This document shows, one piece after another, positions 5,679-7,327 of a DNA stretch of 7,327 nucleotides. How positions within the stretch are numbered: the stretch's first letter is position 1; every line of letters starts with the position of its first letter. A program made the translations under genes and the position numbers. This DNA comes from Polyangia bacterium (GTDB lineage Bacteria; Myxococcota_A; Polyangia; Polyangiales; Polyangiaceae). The notes under the pieces are model-generated. The model was not told the DNA's origin. It saw nothing but the letters and a program-made list of their open reading frames with translations, and did no database searches. The stretch covers positions 1-7,327 of the forward strand of contig JAUIKB010000275.1 of NCBI GenBank assembly GCA_030430975.1. The letters run 5' to 3'.

Positions 5679-7327
5679 TCACGGCGCAGCGTCGAGCTGC
5701 GCCGCATTGAGTTCCAACGTGCCGAACGCGGCTGGAACGTGGAAGTTCGGTTTCGCCGTACGAGGCGGACTCCACGCCAGATAGCGGCGCGGTGACTTCC
5801 CCTCGACGCGAAACAGGCCAATGCGATAGCGCTTGCCGGCGTGAAGCAGGCGAGCGATGTCCGCGCTGGCCAGCTGCACTTCGATGTTCGCGGTGTGCGC
5901 GCTCTCGTCGCGGGTAGCGGCCACTCGGATCCCGCTTGACCAATCGGTGTCGTAGCGGCCCTTGGCTCGGTTGACGTCGAGATCCAAGAAGTGGCCGAAC
6001 GGTCCGACCTCAACCTCATAGTACCGCTTCGGTGCGGACGCGTCGGGCGTCAGGAACAGCTCCACGCAGTCTTCTCGAAACAACCCTTGGCGCTCGGTTC
6101 GCACGGGCTTCGAGCGATCCGTGTTGAAGTGGGCGGAGTCGAGACGCCAGGCCATGTACAGCGCCTTGGACGCCCACACGATTTGCACGCGCGTCTTGAT
6201 CGGCGTGCGCGCGCCGCTGTAGTCGGTGTCGAAGGTCGTCCAGTTGTCCGCCTTCCAGACCCGATCGTCGAGTTTGCCGTCGACGGTTGGCGCCAGCGCG
6301 ACGAACTCAGCGTGAATCGCCGGCAGCTGGGCCGCCGGTTTGGGCACGCTCGGCGACGGCAGCGGTCCGGACGACGCAGATGGCGCGAGCGCTGACGCGC
6401 CCGGCGTGACGTCGGCGTTGACTGACGCGGAAGCCTTGGCACTAGCGGACCCGCTGGGCGGCGCCGCCGGTACGCGTGCGAGCGGCGCTGACCGAAGCGC
6501 AAAACCGTTCATGCTCCGGAACACCGCCGAGCGCGGTTCCGCCAACAGAGCGGCGCCCCCACCCAAAATCTGCACAGTGTCCAAATCCAATCGAAATCGC
6601 TTCGCCGCTGCGGTGATGAGCGGGCTTGTGTGGTGACCGTAGAGCTGCGAAGCCAGGTTCTCGTTCTTCCACAGACCGAGAAACTCCGCCCCGACGCGGT
6701 CCACCAGGATCGTGTTGCGGCCACCGATCGCGATGTTGGGGCTGAGGGACTGAATCCGATTGAAGCCGTCGCCGCCGATCGCTGGCGTACCGTCGACGAG
6801 CACCACGTGAGGCGCCTCTACGGCCAGCACGTCCACGATGCGCGCGGTAAAGCGGTCGAGGGCGCGACGGTACGCACGATGGCCTCCAGGGTCGCCATTC
6901 TTCAACAGCTTCAGCGCGCCGGTGAGTTCGGCATGCATCCGCCACTTCTGACGGTACGCTGGGCGAGCATGGCTTAGCATGACGGTTCCCTGCAGGCCTT
7001 TAATCCCGGACGAGATAACGCTGAACCGATGCGCCTTGAGTTTTGGTACAGAAATAACCAAGCCGCGCAGCAGGTGTTCCGCCAGTATCTTGGGCATCAA
7101 CAGCTTGGGCACGGCCGTCTGATCCATCCCGCTTATCTGCAGCGCCTGACCGGGCTTGCCGGGGGCCTTGTCGAAGACCCCGTCATCGGCTAGCGCGACC
7201 AATCGCACGCGCTCCTGCTCAGCCATAGCTTCGTAACCGGACACGGCGATCAGCCGATTCCAGTCACTCGCTCGACCTCCCCAACCGTCCGCCACCGTGA
7301 TGTCGCCAAACCCTCGTGCCTTCAGAC
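5679..7327 (-). CDS. DUF362 domain protein fused to a CBM9-like domain (5' end outside window)
   Basis: The frame is open to the window edge, and upstream of the GTG at 7295 it still reads as DUF362-like sequence (LKARGFGDITVADGWGG), so that GTG is most likely internal and the true N-terminus lies beyond 7327. Numbered from that GTG, the DUF362 part runs to about 255, with ISVPKLKAH (81-89), the GIKGLQG turn (97-103), VDGTPAIGGDG (167-177) and a GGRNTILVDRVGAEFLG segment (191-207). An Ala/Ser/Pro-rich linker (about 267-325) follows. Residues 333-531 form a family-9-like carbohydrate-binding (CBM9/DOMON-like) domain: VDGKLDDRVWK (338-348), a conserved FREDCVELFL strand (406-415), the YYEVEVGPFGHFLDLDVN stretch (425-442) and a final W/F-rich strand (508-527). 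DUF362 has no settled reaction. CBM9-like domains usually bind sugars outside the cell, so export is plausible, but any signal peptide is not visible. No cysteine cluster for Fe-S is present. Confidence 0.88.
   Translation of the reverse strand, partial: LKARGFGDITVADGWGGRASDWNRLIAVSGYEAMAEQERVRLVALADDGVFDKAPGKPGQALQISGMDQTAVPKLLMPKILAEHLLRGLVISVPKLKAHRFSVISSGIKGLQGTVMLSHARPAYRQKWRMHAELTGALKLLKNGDPGGHRAYRRALDRFTARIVDVLAVEAPHVVLVDGTPAIGGDGFNRIQSLSPNIAIGGRNTILVDRVGAEFLGLWKNENLASQLYGHHTSPLITAAAKRFRLDLDTVQILGGGAALLAEPRSAVFRSMNGFALRSAPLARVPAAPPSGSASAKASASVNADVTPGASALAPSASSGPLPSPSVPKPAAQLPAIHAEFVALAPTVDGKLDDRVWKADNWTTFDTDYSGARTPIKTRVQIVWASKALYMAWRLDSAHFNTDRSKPVRTERQGLFREDCVELFLTPDASAPKRYYEVEVGPFGHFLDLDVNRAKGRYDTDWSSGIRVAATRDESAHTANIEVQLASADIARLLHAGKRYRIGLFRVEGKSPRRYLAWSPPRTAKPNFHVPAAFGTLELNAAQLDAAP
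5682..5704 (+). terminator. Inverted repeat just past the kinase stop, possible terminator
   Basis: CGGCGCAGC (5682-5690) pairs perfectly with GCTGCGCCG (5696-5704) around GTCGA, a 9-bp GC-rich stem starting 7 bp after the kinase TGA. It lies within the last codons of the opposite-strand gene. No T tract follows, so it may instead be a Rho-aided or 3'-end-protecting hairpin, or a by-product of coding. Confidence 0.35.

Noticed and set aside
7293..7295. GTG at 7295 as the true start of the DUF362 protein
   Set aside because: The frame stays open to the edge, and its upstream residues fit the DUF362 pattern, so the gene is more likely cut by the window.

Overview
The window looks like ordinary chromosome of a high-GC deltaproteobacterial-type organism, most likely a myxobacterium (Myxococcota, Polyangia-like). 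This is inference. It rests on strong G/C bias at third codon positions, a Ser/Thr protein kinase of the myxobacterial layout (N-terminal zinc-ribbon-like CxxC, kinase, Pro/Ser/Thr-rich linker, one TM helix, Cys-containing external domain), a Cys-rich lipoprotein and many loosely spaced single genes. No phage gene, transposase or integrase is visible.

Layout. 1-412: a tandem array of about 108-113 bp units lying directly 3' of a tRNA-Arg(CCG) gene (413-489, minus strand). Each complete unit repeats the last 22 nt of the tRNA (including CCA) and carries a 30-nt hairpin. 549-992 (minus): a small Cys-rich lipoprotein whose start codon shares one CATG with the start of the next, divergent gene. 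991-2520 (plus): an AMP-forming fatty acyl-CoA ligase. 2503-2532: a strong inverted repeat across the ligase stop codon, placed to serve as a terminator for two convergent units. 2556-2897 and 2939-3415 (both minus): two Hsp20 small heat-shock proteins forming an operon. 3416-3824: a divergent intergenic region with a candidate heat-shock promoter, a hairpin over the first hsp20 Shine-Dalgarno and a 14-bp tandem duplication. 3825-5675 (plus): the membrane Ser/Thr kinase. 5679-7327 (minus, 5' end beyond the window): a DUF362 domain joined by a low-complexity linker to a family-9-like carbohydrate-binding (CBM9-like) domain.

The genes do not form one pathway. The two hsp20 genes are the only evident operon. 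The most unusual element is the tRNA-linked array: its two hairpin alleles differ at three base pairs, and all three are changed on both sides so that pairing is kept. This suggests a structured, transcribed repeat trailing the tRNA, reminiscent of the 3' repeats (rtT RNA) of the E. coli tyrT operon. The second unusual item is the DUF362-CBM9-like fusion.
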